DNA of 64,000 nucleotides from JAHEKD01 sp965215945 (GCA_965215945.1 CBDCFC010000047.1:62001-126000), one strand, 5' to 3'; counted from the stretch's first letter, positions 17,348-26,725 are shown. Notes: generated by a model not told the origin, from the letters alone. A program made the numbers and translations.

Positions 17348-17369
17348 AGAACCTGCTATTAAGTCGCTA

Positions 17370-18878
17370 ATGGACTACCAAGTCGTAAGTTCAGTTAAGA
17401 ATCTTTCAGGATACGACTGTTTATTATTTCCAGTTATCAATCAAAAACTAGATCGAGGCGTCAAAAAAATCGATAACGATTTAGTTTATAAGCTTAGGGT
17501 TACTATCCAAAAGTCATCTCGGACTCACCATCAGGGAAATGCTGAATTAATCACAAAACAATCTTTGGATAATAATGCAATGGTTTTACTTTTATATTTC
17601 GATAATACGAAAGGTCGTAAAATCAATGATATAAAGAAAACCCTATTTAAAGCCATAACGATTTTAAATACCACCCATGCCAAATCAATTCTCGTCAGCC
17701 TGGATAATCTTCGATCAAGCTTTATTCATAGGGGTGATTTTTACCTGCAACTCACCACGTTTTTTGAACAATCCGCATATCGATATGAAGAGACTAACCC
17801 CCCCAAAAAGCCTGAATCAAGTGTTCAAAACATCACTTTTTTTGAGCCTCAGCAACGATATGTCACTTACGCAGACAGTATTATTCAAAAAGCAAAAGCG
17901 ATTGCCGAAGGTATCAACTACTCCAGGCGATTATCTGATCTTCCCGCAAATATTTGCACACCGTCTTACTTAGCCAAAAAGGCAGTTTCGTTATCCAAAA
18001 AGATTAACTTAAAAGTAACAGTGATTAATGAAAGACAAATGAAAACCCTAGGCATGAATCTCATTCTTGCCGTCTCTAAGGGCAGTCAGCAACCAGCTAA
18101 ACTGATTACGCTGGAATATCAAGGCGCTGATTTATCGGAGTCGCCGATAGTGCTGATCGGTAAAGGCCTGACATTTGATAGTGGTGGTTATTCTATTAAA
18201 TCTGCACCGGCAATGGATGAAATGAAGTATGACATGTGCGGTGCTGCAGCGGTGATGGGAACCATTTTAGCTGTTGCTAAAATGAGTTTACCGATTAATC
18301 TTACTGTTGTTATTCCAACAAGTGAGAATGTGATCAATGGCAAGGCGTTTAAACCAGGAGATGTGTTAACAAGTATGTCCGGTCAAACTGTCGAAATATT
18401 AAGCACTGATGCAGAAGGACGGTTACTGATAGCCGACGCTTTGACTTATGTTGAACGTTATTGTCCATCTCTTATTGTTGATGTAGCAACCTTAACCGGC
18501 GCTTGTATTACGGCGTTGGGTAGTGAAATTTCGGGGTTGATGAGCAATAACCAAATGTTAGCCAGGCGTTTAGCTGCAGCCGGGGAAAAAAGCCACGATC
18601 ATGTTTGGCAATTACCTTTATGGAAAGACTATGAACAGGTGCTTCGAAGTAATTTTGCAGACATGGCAAGTTCCGCCGGCCGTGATGACACATCAGGTGC
18701 AGGTGCGATAGTTGCCGCATCATTTTTATCCAAATTCGCCAGCTCTCAGCGGTGGGCGCATCTTGATATAGCCGGCCCCGCCTGGCTAAGGGGCAAAGAC
18801 AAAGGAGCAACGGGCAGGCCCGTTTCTCTGTTATGTCAGTTTATTATAGATTATTGCGATAAACCGTTTTCGAAATAA
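17370..18878 (+). CDS. Leucyl aminopeptidase family M17
   Basis: 502-residue cytosolic metallo-aminopeptidase that removes N-terminal residues from peptides. The C-terminal catalytic domain has GKGLTFDSGGYSIK, YDMCGAAAVMG and STDAEGRLLIADALTY, which supply the metal ligands and the catalytic Lys and Arg. The usual NTDAEGRL has Ser in place of Asn. The N-terminal domain is divergent. It starts 22 bases after pqqD, where pqqE is usually found, without a clear ribosome site. PqqA maturation needs peptidases, so a link to PQQ is possible but unproven; a second copy elsewhere would decide whether this is PepA itself. Confidence 0.9.
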   Translation: MDYQVVSSVKNLSGYDCLLFPVINQKLDRGVKKIDNDLVYKLRVTIQKSSRTHHQGNAELITKQSLDNNAMVLLLYFDNTKGRKINDIKKTLFKAITILNTTHAKSILVSLDNLRSSFIHRGDFYLQLTTFFEQSAYRYEETNPPKKPESSVQNITFFEPQQRYVTYADSIIQKAKAIAEGINYSRRLSDLPANICTPSYLAKKAVSLSKKINLKVTVINERQMKTLGMNLILAVSKGSQQPAKLITLEYQGADLSESPIVLIGKGLTFDSGGYSIKSAPAMDEMKYDMCGAAAVMGTILAVAKMSLPINLTVVIPTSENVINGKAFKPGDVLTSMSGQTVEILSTDAEGRLLIADALTYVERYCPSLIVDVATLTGACITALGSEISGLMSNNQMLARRLAAAGEKSHDHVWQLPLWKDYEQVLRSNFADMASSAGRDDTSGAGAIVAASFLSKFASSQRWAHLDIAGPAWLRGKDKGATGRPVSLLCQFIIDYCDKPFSK

Positions 18879-19169
18879 TAAGGTGATCGTTTATTAACAC
18901 GATGCGACATCGGAATACCACTGAGCTATCTGCTTGACTCATTGTCAGTTAAGCAAACTTCACCAGTAAAGCTATTCTGAAACCTTCAGATATTGTTTAA
19001 TATGTTCTAACGTTTTTAAATTGAGGCTGCTGTTCGACTAAGTAAATTCGGTAACTTCTATGGTTTCGAGTTTACCCAGTTTTTCTAATGAGATTTGTGG
19101 GTACAGAGCTTAAGCAATTAATTTGAGACGTTCATGGTTAATTATTTTTTCATGGCAGGGAATAGGAAG
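18879..19169. other. Intergenic region, possible decayed coding remnant
   Basis: No intact gene is seen. On the minus strand, about 19110 down to 18972, one frame reads as leucine-rich fragments (ISLEKLGKLETIEV and LNLKTLEHIKQYLKVSE) with a stop between them. This may be the relic of a leucine-rich-repeat gene, but the pieces are too short to be sure. Confidence 0.25.
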
Positions 19170-20390
19170 TTAATATCTTCTCAATTTATGATTACTCAGA
19201 TTTAGTCTTTCCATAATGGATTTGAAATTAGGACTCCTAATATCTATGAAAATAAACTTATCGTCCCAGCCAAATGCGATATCGTGATATGATGGTTCTT
19301 TCCCTTTGTGTAAAACAATAACCATGGGCATGTCATTTAGTCGGTAGTTTGCTAAAAATTTTGGCAGCATTCGTTGTTGATAACCGATGATAATAATATC
19401 CGCTTTAAGAGTTTCCTGAATCAGTAGTTTTAGATTTCGATCTGACTCACCAACAAAGGTTTTACAGCAGCTTAGTTTTTTAAACGGATCAAATTGTGAT
19501 TGATTATAATTTTTTATTATGTTACTTAACAATATTTCTTTGTCAGCACTTAATGCAAGGTTGCTAATATTTTCTATCAATATATCAAATGCCCGCTCGA
19601 ATCCATCGGAAAACAGTCGAAAGCTAATAGATGAATGATCAAAATAGGATAGAAATTTTACGATAAATTGATAATATTCATCAATGGTAAAAAAAGGATC
19701 GATATCTATATTTGCGGATTCAATTTCCTTTAGGTCATGGTGTTCACGTAACCAACCTGCTCTTCTTTTGTCAACAGGAACAAAGGTATGCCACGGGGTG
19801 TTTACAACTGCTGTGTCACCTTGCCTGATATGTACCATCATGCGTAGGCGTTTGGAATTTCTATTTGTGGGTATAAGTGAGTAGTTCTTCGTTTTAATAA
19901 AGCCTGTTTTAAGATTCAGTCCATCAGGTAATTCTGGTATCTGAGTGTGAATATGAGTAAAAAATTTTCTACCTGCATCAAGGCTAAAACGAATCAATAT
20001 TTGACTTGACCTAATATCAAATTCAGCTAAATGGCAATTAATATAATTTTTTATTTCGTGAATAGAGAAATTCTTTTTTTGCAAAAAATCCTGTCTTCCA
20101 ATTGGTAAATCGATAATTTGAAGGTTTTCATTATTTGATCTGCTAACACTGATTTCAGTAAAGATTAAATTAAATCCCAGAAATTCGTAGACGTCCATGG
20201 GGGGTTTATTGATACTGACTATTTTTTCATACCATGCTTTGTGTTTGTGGTTGCTCATGCTTCTTGAAGAACAAAAAGTTGTATGTAGGTATTGAAATTG
20301 CAATGCACGTCCAAGTTTATAAAAAGCATTAAACTGCATCATCTGATCAGTAAAACCCGAATTTGTTGGAATTATAGTGAAGTAAATCAT
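19170..20390 (-). CDS. Fucosyltransferase-like glycosyltransferase (HxRxGD type)
   Basis: 406 residues, no membrane segment. The N-terminal PTNSGFTDQMMQFNAFYKLGRAL resembles the acceptor-site start of GT11-like enzymes (GLGNQMFQY in typical members). The central VHIRQGDT (about residue 190) matches the HxRxGD nucleotide-sugar-binding motif of alpha-1,2-, alpha-1,6- and O-fucosyltransferases. RLFSDGF and the DIIIIG stretch fit the second Rossmann domain. GDP-sugar transfer to a surface glycan is likely; donor and acceptor are unknown. It pairs with another glycosyltransferase 22 bases upstream, and both are more AT-rich than neighbours, suggesting horizontal transfer. Confidence 0.6.
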   Translation of the reverse strand: MIYFTIIPTNSGFTDQMMQFNAFYKLGRALQFQYLHTTFCSSRSMSNHKHKAWYEKIVSINKPPMDVYEFLGFNLIFTEISVSRSNNENLQIIDLPIGRQDFLQKKNFSIHEIKNYINCHLAEFDIRSSQILIRFSLDAGRKFFTHIHTQIPELPDGLNLKTGFIKTKNYSLIPTNRNSKRLRMMVHIRQGDTAVVNTPWHTFVPVDKRRAGWLREHHDLKEIESANIDIDPFFTIDEYYQFIVKFLSYFDHSSISFRLFSDGFERAFDILIENISNLALSADKEILLSNIIKNYNQSQFDPFKKLSCCKTFVGESDRNLKLLIQETLKADIIIIGYQQRMLPKFLANYRLNDMPMVIVLHKGKEPSYHDIAFGWDDKFIFIDIRSPNFKSIMERLNLSNHKLRRY

Positions 20391-20412
20391 TATTGATCTA
20401 TATTTATAATCA

Positions 20413-21117
20413 CTAGCCTGAGAGTTGATCTAATCCATATTTTAATTGCTTAAGTTTATTTCCAACACCCATAGTCCAGTTTGCATGATGAAGAATAATA
20501 TTTTTTGGAAAATTAATCGTGTCACCTGGGTTCCACATTTTGCTTTGGTAGATTCCAGGAGAAAATATCTCATCGGGAAAATAATTCCACTTTAGCTGAG
20601 CTGGATTAAAATATCTTTCGCGTGCTTGAAAATCACATCGTTTCGAAAAATTATTAAGGTTATATTTATTTAATAAATAATTATTTACGAGGGCCTGATC
20701 TGAATGTTTATCTTGAGATTCAAGTTCTTGTTTTACATGATTCCATAGAGCTCTGTTTTTAGCATTTCCTTTCGCAGCAAAAAAACCAGTACATACCCGA
20801 TTATCTATAGAATTTCTTTGAAAAATTACATCATAATCTTTGATTTGACTTAAAATTAATTCTTTTGTAGGTTGATAGAAGTAAATATCAACATCTGAAT
20901 AAACAAAAACTGCATCAAGATTTTCCTCTATAGCCTGAAGAATTAAGTTTGCTTTTTGCACCATATTTCTTATCCACCCTGCAGACTTAAATCTTGCTGT
21001 TGGACAAATCTGACAATGTGCCTCCAGGTTTATTTCATAGTCATCTTTTAAACTAGACAAGAACCAATCATGAACTAATTCTCTATGAGAAGGAGTATAA
21101 AAACTATAAAGATTCAT
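20413..21117 (-). CDS. Nucleotide-diphospho-sugar transferase (PF03407-like)
   Basis: 234 residues, GT-A fold expected. The metal-binding DxD is seen in VYSDVDIYFY (about 70-80), followed by CTGFFAAKGN, SDQALVNNYL and a C-terminal HHANWTMGVGNK. This set of motifs is typical of the Nucleotid_trans family, which adds sugars to glycans. There is no signal peptide. It is the first gene of a two-gene glycosylation unit with the HxRxGD protein downstream. Codon use is strongly AT-biased. The transferred sugar cannot be told. Confidence 0.72.
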   Translation of the reverse strand: MNLYSFYTPSHRELVHDWFLSSLKDDYEINLEAHCQICPTARFKSAGWIRNMVQKANLILQAIEENLDAVFVYSDVDIYFYQPTKELILSQIKDYDVIFQRNSIDNRVCTGFFAAKGNAKNRALWNHVKQELESQDKHSDQALVNNYLLNKYNLNNFSKRCDFQARERYFNPAQLKWNYFPDEIFSPGIYQSKMWNPGDTINFPKNIILHHANWTMGVGNKLKQLKYGLDQLSG

Positions 21118-21124
21118 TTCTGCA

Positions 21125-22087
21125 TTATTGATTGCTTTGTGCCATCTGCCCGACTATGATTCCATCGATAATAAGTTGAATTGTATGATAAGCGATAATA
21201 GGCAGACTGATCAGGGCAAGATTAGAATTATCACTGAACAAAACGGTCACAATCGGCAGGCCTAGGGCAAGTGTTTTTTGAGTAGCAGTGATGATGAGAC
21301 ACTTTCGGTCGGCTAGGCTGAAACTGGCTGCCATCAACTTGGATGAGTGCCAGGTAAATATAGTCAACAATATTTTCAATGCCAAGCTTAATACTGCAAT
21401 GTATACAAGTTCAATTATTTCAAGATCTATGCCCTGTCCAAACGCATTAATAAATGCAATTAACATGATTGCTAAAATCATCCAGTTCGTCCCTGATTTG
21501 GCCAACACTGAGTTAACAGTTATGGAGAAATAGTTACGACCTATTTGTCCGGCTAAAAACGGTAAAATGACTAACAGCATTAATTTTTTGATCGCCGCGA
21601 TTGGATCAAGGGCAATGCTTTGCCCTATAAAAAAATAAATTAACAAAGGGGTGACAAAGATTCCAAGTATGTTACCCAAAGTGGCATTAAACAATGCCGC
21701 TTCCTCGTTACCGCCGGCATTGCGGGTGAAAACAACGCAGCTGGTTATAGTCGTAGGAATACAGGCTAAAACAATAAAACCAACATAGATAAGATTTGTT
21801 AAGTCGGCAGATTCGCTTAACCATGCGGTCATTATTACGACAGCAGGAAACAGCACAAACGAAATCAATTGTATCCACAGGTGTAGTTTCCAGTTTTTTA
21901 TTGATTGCAATAATTTGCCTGAGTCTATGGTCAAGCCGCTTAATAAAAATATGCAAATGATTAATGTAAATTTGATGAAGTTTGAGTGATCTTTGGACAG
22001 GGCAAAACTTGTTTGCGAAATCAAATAAGCAACGAAAATAACTATAAAAATTGCAATGCTAAACCATTGTTTTTTTAGTGTGTTCAC
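21125..22087 (-). CDS. SBF-like bile acid:sodium symporter family transporter (YfeH type)
   Basis: 320-residue membrane protein with about ten hydrophobic segments. Characteristic stretches are FLLSGLTIDSG after helix 2, ACIPTTITSCVVFTRNAGGNEEAALFNATLGNILGIFVTPLL in the first half, and the inverted repeat's TATQKTLALGLPIVTVLF in the second. These are typical of the SBF-like (PF13593) branch. Sodium-coupled uptake or export of an organic anion is likely; the substrate is unknown. It is not clearly in an operon with the glycosyltransferases eight bases downstream, though read-through is possible. Confidence 0.82.
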   Translation of the reverse strand: MNTLKKQWFSIAIFIVIFVAYLISQTSFALSKDHSNFIKFTLIICIFLLSGLTIDSGKLLQSIKNWKLHLWIQLISFVLFPAVVIMTAWLSESADLTNLIYVGFIVLACIPTTITSCVVFTRNAGGNEEAALFNATLGNILGIFVTPLLIYFFIGQSIALDPIAAIKKLMLLVILPFLAGQIGRNYFSITVNSVLAKSGTNWMILAIMLIAFINAFGQGIDLEIIELVYIAVLSLALKILLTIFTWHSSKLMAASFSLADRKCLIITATQKTLALGLPIVTVLFSDNSNLALISLPIIAYHTIQLIIDGIIVGQMAQSNQ

Positions 22088-22120
22088 TCTATTTCAGATT
22101 GGCAGAAAGTTTTGCAAAAG

Positions 22121-22672
22121 TTAGAGTTTAGTGAATTTGTCGCCGACTTTGATCCTGCCGTCTTTAATCACCTTGGCGTAAATACCTCTTAAACGATTTT
22201 CCCGACCACGTTTATCGTTAACAAATTTAGATGCATCGCGGCCAAAGCGATCGGCAAATTTCATACAGGCATTGTGTGCCTCGGCGGTGATTTCCAGCGT
22301 ACTCCCCCCAAGTGCAAGTTGGTCTCCCGGGTTTAAGTTTTCTACACTCAAATCCATGTCAATGAATAAATTATCACCCGCCAACGCCCATCGGTCCGGA
22401 TCAGTCTCAATCGATTCAATGCATCTGGCATTCATGATGCATACTTGCACGTCGGGGTGGGGAGAGCCATCTTCCAACGTCAACCAGCATTCATCAGCCC
22501 ATTTGTCACCTGCTACGCCTTTGGCAGCGCTTAGTTCTATTGAATCATGGGTTACTCGTTCATCAGATACAGGTCGAGTAACAATCAGTCTCAATTCACC
22601 TTCATCCTTGGGGGCGGCGAGAATATAAGGCAATTTATGCTCTAATTGTTCATACGAAAAATGGTTTGGCAT
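22121..22672 (-). CDS. MOSC domain-containing protein
   Basis: 183 residues. MOSC (molybdenum cofactor sulfurase C-terminal) domain: LIVTRPVSDERVTHDSIELSAAKGVAGDKWADECW at the start, VCIMNARCIESIE, then NLFIDMDLSVENLNPGDQLALGGSTLEITAEAHNACMKFADRFGRDASKFVN with the conserved Cys (about residue 136), and RLRGIYAKVIKDGRIKVGD. MOSC domains deliver sulfur to or bind metal-sulfur centres. A molybdenum hydroxylase lies 1.2 kb away, which may be coincidence. No partner domain is fused. Confidence 0.85.
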   Translation of the reverse strand: MPNHFSYEQLEHKLPYILAAPKDEGELRLIVTRPVSDERVTHDSIELSAAKGVAGDKWADECWLTLEDGSPHPDVQVCIMNARCIESIETDPDRWALAGDNLFIDMDLSVENLNPGDQLALGGSTLEITAEAHNACMKFADRFGRDASKFVNDKRGRENRLRGIYAKVIKDGRIKVGDKFTKL

Positions 22673-22778
22673 AGTTCAAAATGTGAAGAGTTACAGTGAA
22701 GTTATTCTAACGGTTGATTAGATCTGAAAAAAGCCGAGAGCTGGATGTAATCAATTTTACCTCCTTAGCTAATTTCTT

Positions 22779-23660
22779 TTATGTAGAAGACGGGGGTATT
22801 CCAAATTGCCGTTTATATTCTCGACTAAATTGAGCGGGGCTGTTGTAGCCGACCAAATATCCAGCTTCACTAACTTTTTTGCCTTCCATGATGTAGGTTT
22901 TAGCTTTATTCAATCGAATAAGCTTAATATATTGCATTGGTGACAGGTGCATGACTTGTTTAAACTTTTTGTGGAAACCTGAGGTGCTCATACCGGCTAG
23001 CTTGGCAAGCTGATCCACTGATACATTTTTATCCAGGTTTTTATGTAGATACTCAACTGTTTTGGAGATTTGTTGAATTTGCCCTTGTTGTCGAAGCAGT
23101 ACTTTAAGCGCACCACCTTGCCCATCATTTAAAATTCGAAAATAGATTTCATCAATAATGGAATCACCCAAAACGGCGGCTTCTGCGTCATTCTCAAGTG
23201 TTTTAAGTAAACGAATAACTGCGTCTAGCAGTTTATTATTAATATTTGCTGTGAAAATACCAGAAGTATCAAAAGTTTCCGCCGCTTTGACTGTTTGGTC
23301 GATGGTCTCCATTTTCAGTAGAAGTTTTGTCAGTCGATATCGATCAAACCGAATACATACACCAAGCATTGGGTGATCTTCAGAGATATCAAACAATTCA
23401 CATTCAATGGCCATGGGTATAAACAGGGAGAGAAACTTCCCGGCATTGTATTCATAACGTTTACCTTCCAGATAAATACTTTTTCTTCCCTGTGCTGCAA
23501 TAAAAATAGCTGGTTCGTAAATCAAGGGAACGCGACCTTGTGACTGGGATTCTCTAAACAAAATCAATTGATCAAGTGGGCTTTGGAAAACGCCATTTTC
23601 GGGCGCATGCTTTTTAATTAATAACCCTAATTCCTCAAGTTTCGATTTTCGGTTTGCCAT
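22779..23660 (-). CDS. AraC-family transcriptional regulator
   Basis: 293 residues. The N-terminal AraC_N-type sensor domain (about 25-185, e.g. PLIYEPAIFIAAQGRKSIYLEG) precedes a C-terminal pair of helix-turn-helix motifs: VDQLAKLAGMSTSGFHKKFKQVMHLSPMQYIK and EAGYLVGYNSPAQFSREYKRQFGIPPS. It is divergent from the two-subunit molybdenum hydroxylase genes with a 190-base shared promoter region, so control of those genes is the natural guess. The inducer is unknown. Confidence 0.9.
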   Translation of the reverse strand: MANRKSKLEELGLLIKKHAPENGVFQSPLDQLILFRESQSQGRVPLIYEPAIFIAAQGRKSIYLEGKRYEYNAGKFLSLFIPMAIECELFDISEDHPMLGVCIRFDRYRLTKLLLKMETIDQTVKAAETFDTSGIFTANINNKLLDAVIRLLKTLENDAEAAVLGDSIIDEIYFRILNDGQGGALKVLLRQQGQIQQISKTVEYLHKNLDKNVSVDQLAKLAGMSTSGFHKKFKQVMHLSPMQYIKLIRLNKAKTYIMEGKKVSEAGYLVGYNSPAQFSREYKRQFGIPPSST

Positions 23661-23850
23661 TTTCTTAATATACTGGAGTAGTTTTAACTGAGAATATCAA
23701 AAATTATTTCCCATGAATTCAATATGTCTTTTAATTTAGAGTTTTATGCACAATTTTGAGTTATTTGTGTATTCAGGAGTCTAAACTAAATGTCTACTAT
23801 GATATTTGTTATTGCTAACAATTCGAGTATTAATCATCGAGGAGCGAATA

Positions 23851-24309
23851 ATGAGTATAAAATTTAAATTGAATGGTGTTGATCAATCTGTTGACGCTTC
23901 AGAAGATACGCCGCTGCTGTGGGTGATTCGCGATCACCTGAAATTGACTGGAACCAAATTCGGTTGTGGTATGGCTTTATGTGGTGCTTGCACAGTGCAT
24001 TTGGACGGTCAAGCTATACGATCTTGTGTGACCTCCGTTGTTGCTGCTAAAGATAAATCTGTAACGACCATTGAAGGTTTGGATTCAAAGCAAGGCCAGG
24101 CCGTCAAACAAGCCTGGGAGGACCTGGCGGTAGTTCAATGTGGATATTGTCAGTCGGGACAAATTATGTCAGCCGCAGCATTGCTTACAAATAACTCCAG
24201 TCCAACAGATGACGATATTAACGCTGCCATGTCGGGCAACATCTGCCGTTGTTCGACTTATGTACGGGTTCGCAAAGCAGTCAAACAAGCTGCAGAAAAT
24301 TTAGCTTGA
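23851..24309 (+). CDS. (2Fe-2S) subunit of a xanthine-dehydrogenase-family oxidoreductase (IorA-like)
   Basis: 152-residue electron-transfer subunit with two [2Fe-2S] clusters. The plant-ferredoxin-type N-terminal cluster is in KFGCGMALCGACTVHLDG with a later Cys (RSC). The second, helical cluster is in CGYCQSGQIM and GNICRCSTY. This layout matches the small subunit of isoquinoline 1-oxidoreductase and related aldehyde oxidases. ATG 23851 follows a strong GAGGAG site, so a longer in-frame start at 23806 is unlikely. It is coupled to the large subunit 10 bases on. Confidence 0.92.
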   Translation: MSIKFKLNGVDQSVDASEDTPLLWVIRDHLKLTGTKFGCGMALCGACTVHLDGQAIRSCVTSVVAAKDKSVTTIEGLDSKQGQAVKQAWEDLAVVQCGYCQSGQIMSAAALLTNNSSPTDDDINAAMSGNICRCSTYVRVRKAVKQAAENLA

Positions 24310-24319
24310 GGAGAAAATC

Positions 24320-26479
24320 ATGATTAAAGCAATGAAATACGACCCCAAGAGACGTTATTTTCTTAAATCGACAGCCGCTGTAGGTGCTGGTTTGGCAGTG
24401 GGTATTTACTATCCTGATGTGCTGGCTGGTGAAACTAATTCTCAAGTGTTTGAACCCAATGCCTTTGTCCGGGTTTCACCAGATAATTTGATTACTGTGG
24501 TGATTAAACATCTGGAAATGGGCCAGGGAGCCTATACAGGATTAGCAACACTGGTTGCTGACGAAATGGATGCCGACTGGGATCAGATTGTTTGCCAAGG
24601 AGCACCGGCCGATGCCAGCCGCTATAACAATTTATTATTTGGGCCTTTTCAGGGAGTAGGCGGTAGTACAGGTTTGGCTAATTCATTTGAACAAATGCGA
24701 AATGCCGGCGCCGCCGCTAAATCTATGTTGAAAAGCGCCGCTGCTGAAGCTTGGCAAGTCCCTGTCGAGGAAATCAGTGTTGAAGCAGGCTTACTAAATC
24801 ACAGTGGTTCGGGCAAAACAGCCAGTTTTGGTGAAATGGCGGGCGCCGCAGCGAAACAGCCAGTACCAGAAAATGTGAATCTAAAGTCTGCGGAAGAATT
24901 TGTTTTTATAGGTAAAACTATACCTCGTAAAGATGTCGGCAAAACAGATGGCACGGCGGTATTTACCCAGGACATAAACTTGCCGGATATGTTGACTGCA
25001 TTAGTGGCACATGCTCCGCGCTTTGGTGCCAAAGTTAAAAGCTTTTCTGAAGAATCGGCCAAAGCTGTCGCGGGTGTGGAATATGTTCTACAAACTCCTA
25101 CAGGTGTTGCTGTTTTGGCCAAAGATTACTGGACAGCCCAAAAGGGTCGTGATGCATTACAAGTTGAATGGGATGAAAGTGCTGCCGAAACGGCTAGCTC
25201 GACAGATTTAATGCAGCAGTATCGTGAATTAGCCGAACAGCCTGGTACATCTGCTCGTAGTGATGGTGATGTTGAAACTTCGATGGCACAGGCCGCAAAG
25301 GTGCTGGAAGCAAATTATGAATTTCCTTATCTTGCTCATGCCACGATGGAACCGATGAATTGTGTGGTTCAGATTAATAACGATGGCGTTGAAATATGGA
25401 ATGGTGCTCAATTACAAACGGGCGATCAGTATGCAGTATCAGCCGTTGTTGGTATCAAGCCCGAGCAGGTTAAAATAAATACATTGTATGCCGGTAGCAG
25501 TTTTGGTCGTCGTGCCAATCCTCATTCTGATTATGTTGTTGAAGCGGTACAAATTGCAAAAGCCTTAGGCACGGGGCAGCCGATTAAACTGGTTTGGTCG
25601 CGCGAAGATGACATGAAAGCCGGTTATTTCAGGCCCATGTATTTTCATGCCATTAAAGCCGGTTTGAATGACAAGGGCAAAGTCATTGCCTGGCAGCATC
25701 GAGTGGTAGGCCAGTCTATTTTGAAAGGTACTGGTTTTGAAGAAATGATGGTGAAAAACGGCATCGACGCAACATCTGTTGAAGGTGCAGCGAATTTGCC
25801 TTATGCAATCCAAAATCTGGCTGTTGACTTGCATACAACTGAAAATCAGGTGCCAGTGTTATGGTGGCGAGCGGTAGGTTCAACTCATACAGGTTTTTCT
25901 ACGGAAACTTTTATTGATGAGTTGGCTGTTGCTGCTGATAGAGACCCAGTTGAATTTAGAATGGAGCTACTGGAAGGACACCCCCGGCATCAAGGTGTGC
26001 TAAAACTTGCTGCTGAAAAAGCAAGTTGGGGGAGTGACTTACCTGAAGGTAAGGGCAGGGGTGTGGCGGTTCACGAATCGTTTGGAAGCTATGTAGCTCA
26101 AGTTGCAGAAGTGACCGTAACAGAGGGCGGTAACTATACAGTTGATAAAGTTGTTTGCGCGGTTGATTGTGGTGTGCCGGTTAATCCCGATATCATTAAA
26201 GCGCAAATGGAAGGCGGCATCGGATTTGGTTTATCGCCGACGATGGTAAGTGAAATCACTCTGGAAAATGGCGCGGTGCAACAATCAAACTTCCATGATT
26301 ATCAGGTCTTAAGACTAAACCAAATGCCTGAAATCGAGGTTCATATTGTGCCTTCGACAGAGGTCCCGACAGGTGTCGGTGAGCCGGGAGTGCCTGTGAT
26401 AGCCCCTGCTGTAGCCAATGCAATATTTAATGCAACGGGTGAGCGACTGTATAAATTGCCTTTGCAGCTTGGTGCATAG
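24320..26479 (+). CDS. Molybdopterin-binding large subunit, IorB-like, TAT-exported
   Basis: 719-residue molybdenum hydroxylase subunit. The N-terminus (KRRYFLKSTAAVGAGLAVG) is a twin-arginine signal, so the folded complex is probably exported to the periplasm with its small subunit. Family sequences include VIKHLEMGQGAYTGLATLVADEMD, YAGSSFGRRANPHSDYVVEA and the C-terminal GVGEPGVPVIAPAVANAIF with the catalytic Glu. Likely oxidises an N-heterocycle or aldehyde, passing electrons to a cytochrome; the substrate is unknown. A dedicated XdhC-type maturation gene is not seen next to it. Confidence 0.9.
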   Translation: MIKAMKYDPKRRYFLKSTAAVGAGLAVGIYYPDVLAGETNSQVFEPNAFVRVSPDNLITVVIKHLEMGQGAYTGLATLVADEMDADWDQIVCQGAPADASRYNNLLFGPFQGVGGSTGLANSFEQMRNAGAAAKSMLKSAAAEAWQVPVEEISVEAGLLNHSGSGKTASFGEMAGAAAKQPVPENVNLKSAEEFVFIGKTIPRKDVGKTDGTAVFTQDINLPDMLTALVAHAPRFGAKVKSFSEESAKAVAGVEYVLQTPTGVAVLAKDYWTAQKGRDALQVEWDESAAETASSTDLMQQYRELAEQPGTSARSDGDVETSMAQAAKVLEANYEFPYLAHATMEPMNCVVQINNDGVEIWNGAQLQTGDQYAVSAVVGIKPEQVKINTLYAGSSFGRRANPHSDYVVEAVQIAKALGTGQPIKLVWSREDDMKAGYFRPMYFHAIKAGLNDKGKVIAWQHRVVGQSILKGTGFEEMMVKNGIDATSVEGAANLPYAIQNLAVDLHTTENQVPVLWWRAVGSTHTGFSTETFIDELAVAADRDPVEFRMELLEGHPRHQGVLKLAAEKASWGSDLPEGKGRGVAVHESFGSYVAQVAEVTVTEGGNYTVDKVVCAVDCGVPVNPDIIKAQMEGGIGFGLSPTMVSEITLENGAVQQSNFHDYQVLRLNQMPEIEVHIVPSTEVPTGVGEPGVPVIAPAVANAIFNATGERLYKLPLQLGA

Positions 26480-26725
26480 CTATTGCGGTTTTACAGTCAC
26501 ACGGCCCTTGCTGGTGATATTAATTTTGTAGCGCTTGCCGTCGGGACAGGTGGCGGTAATGGTTTTATTGCCGTCTGAATCGGCGGTTTCTTTTACATTG
26601 CTGGCCTTATTGCCGCAGGCATAACCATTCAAGTTGATGGTCGCTGCGACATCCTGCGCTGGTGTAACGGCCGTTACGTTAAAGCTAATAATCACCCCAG
26701 GCAACATTGCCCATAATCGTTTCAT
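26480..26725 (-). CDS. Small exported protein of unknown function
   Basis: 81 residues with an N-terminal signal peptide (KRLWAMLPGVIISFNVTAVTPAQ) and a mature part of about 57 residues holding two cysteines (NGYACGN and TATCPDGKRY), probably forming a disulfide. The C-terminal basic beta-rich piece RYKINITSKGRVTVKPQ is striking. I chose ATG 26725 because it overlaps the TGA of the upstream gene by four bases (ATGA); a longer start nine codons upstream would fall inside that gene. Convergent with the hydroxylase gene, abutting it exactly. Family not recognised. Confidence 0.65.
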   Translation of the reverse strand: MKRLWAMLPGVIISFNVTAVTPAQDVAATINLNGYACGNKASNVKETADSDGNKTITATCPDGKRYKINITSKGRVTVKPQ

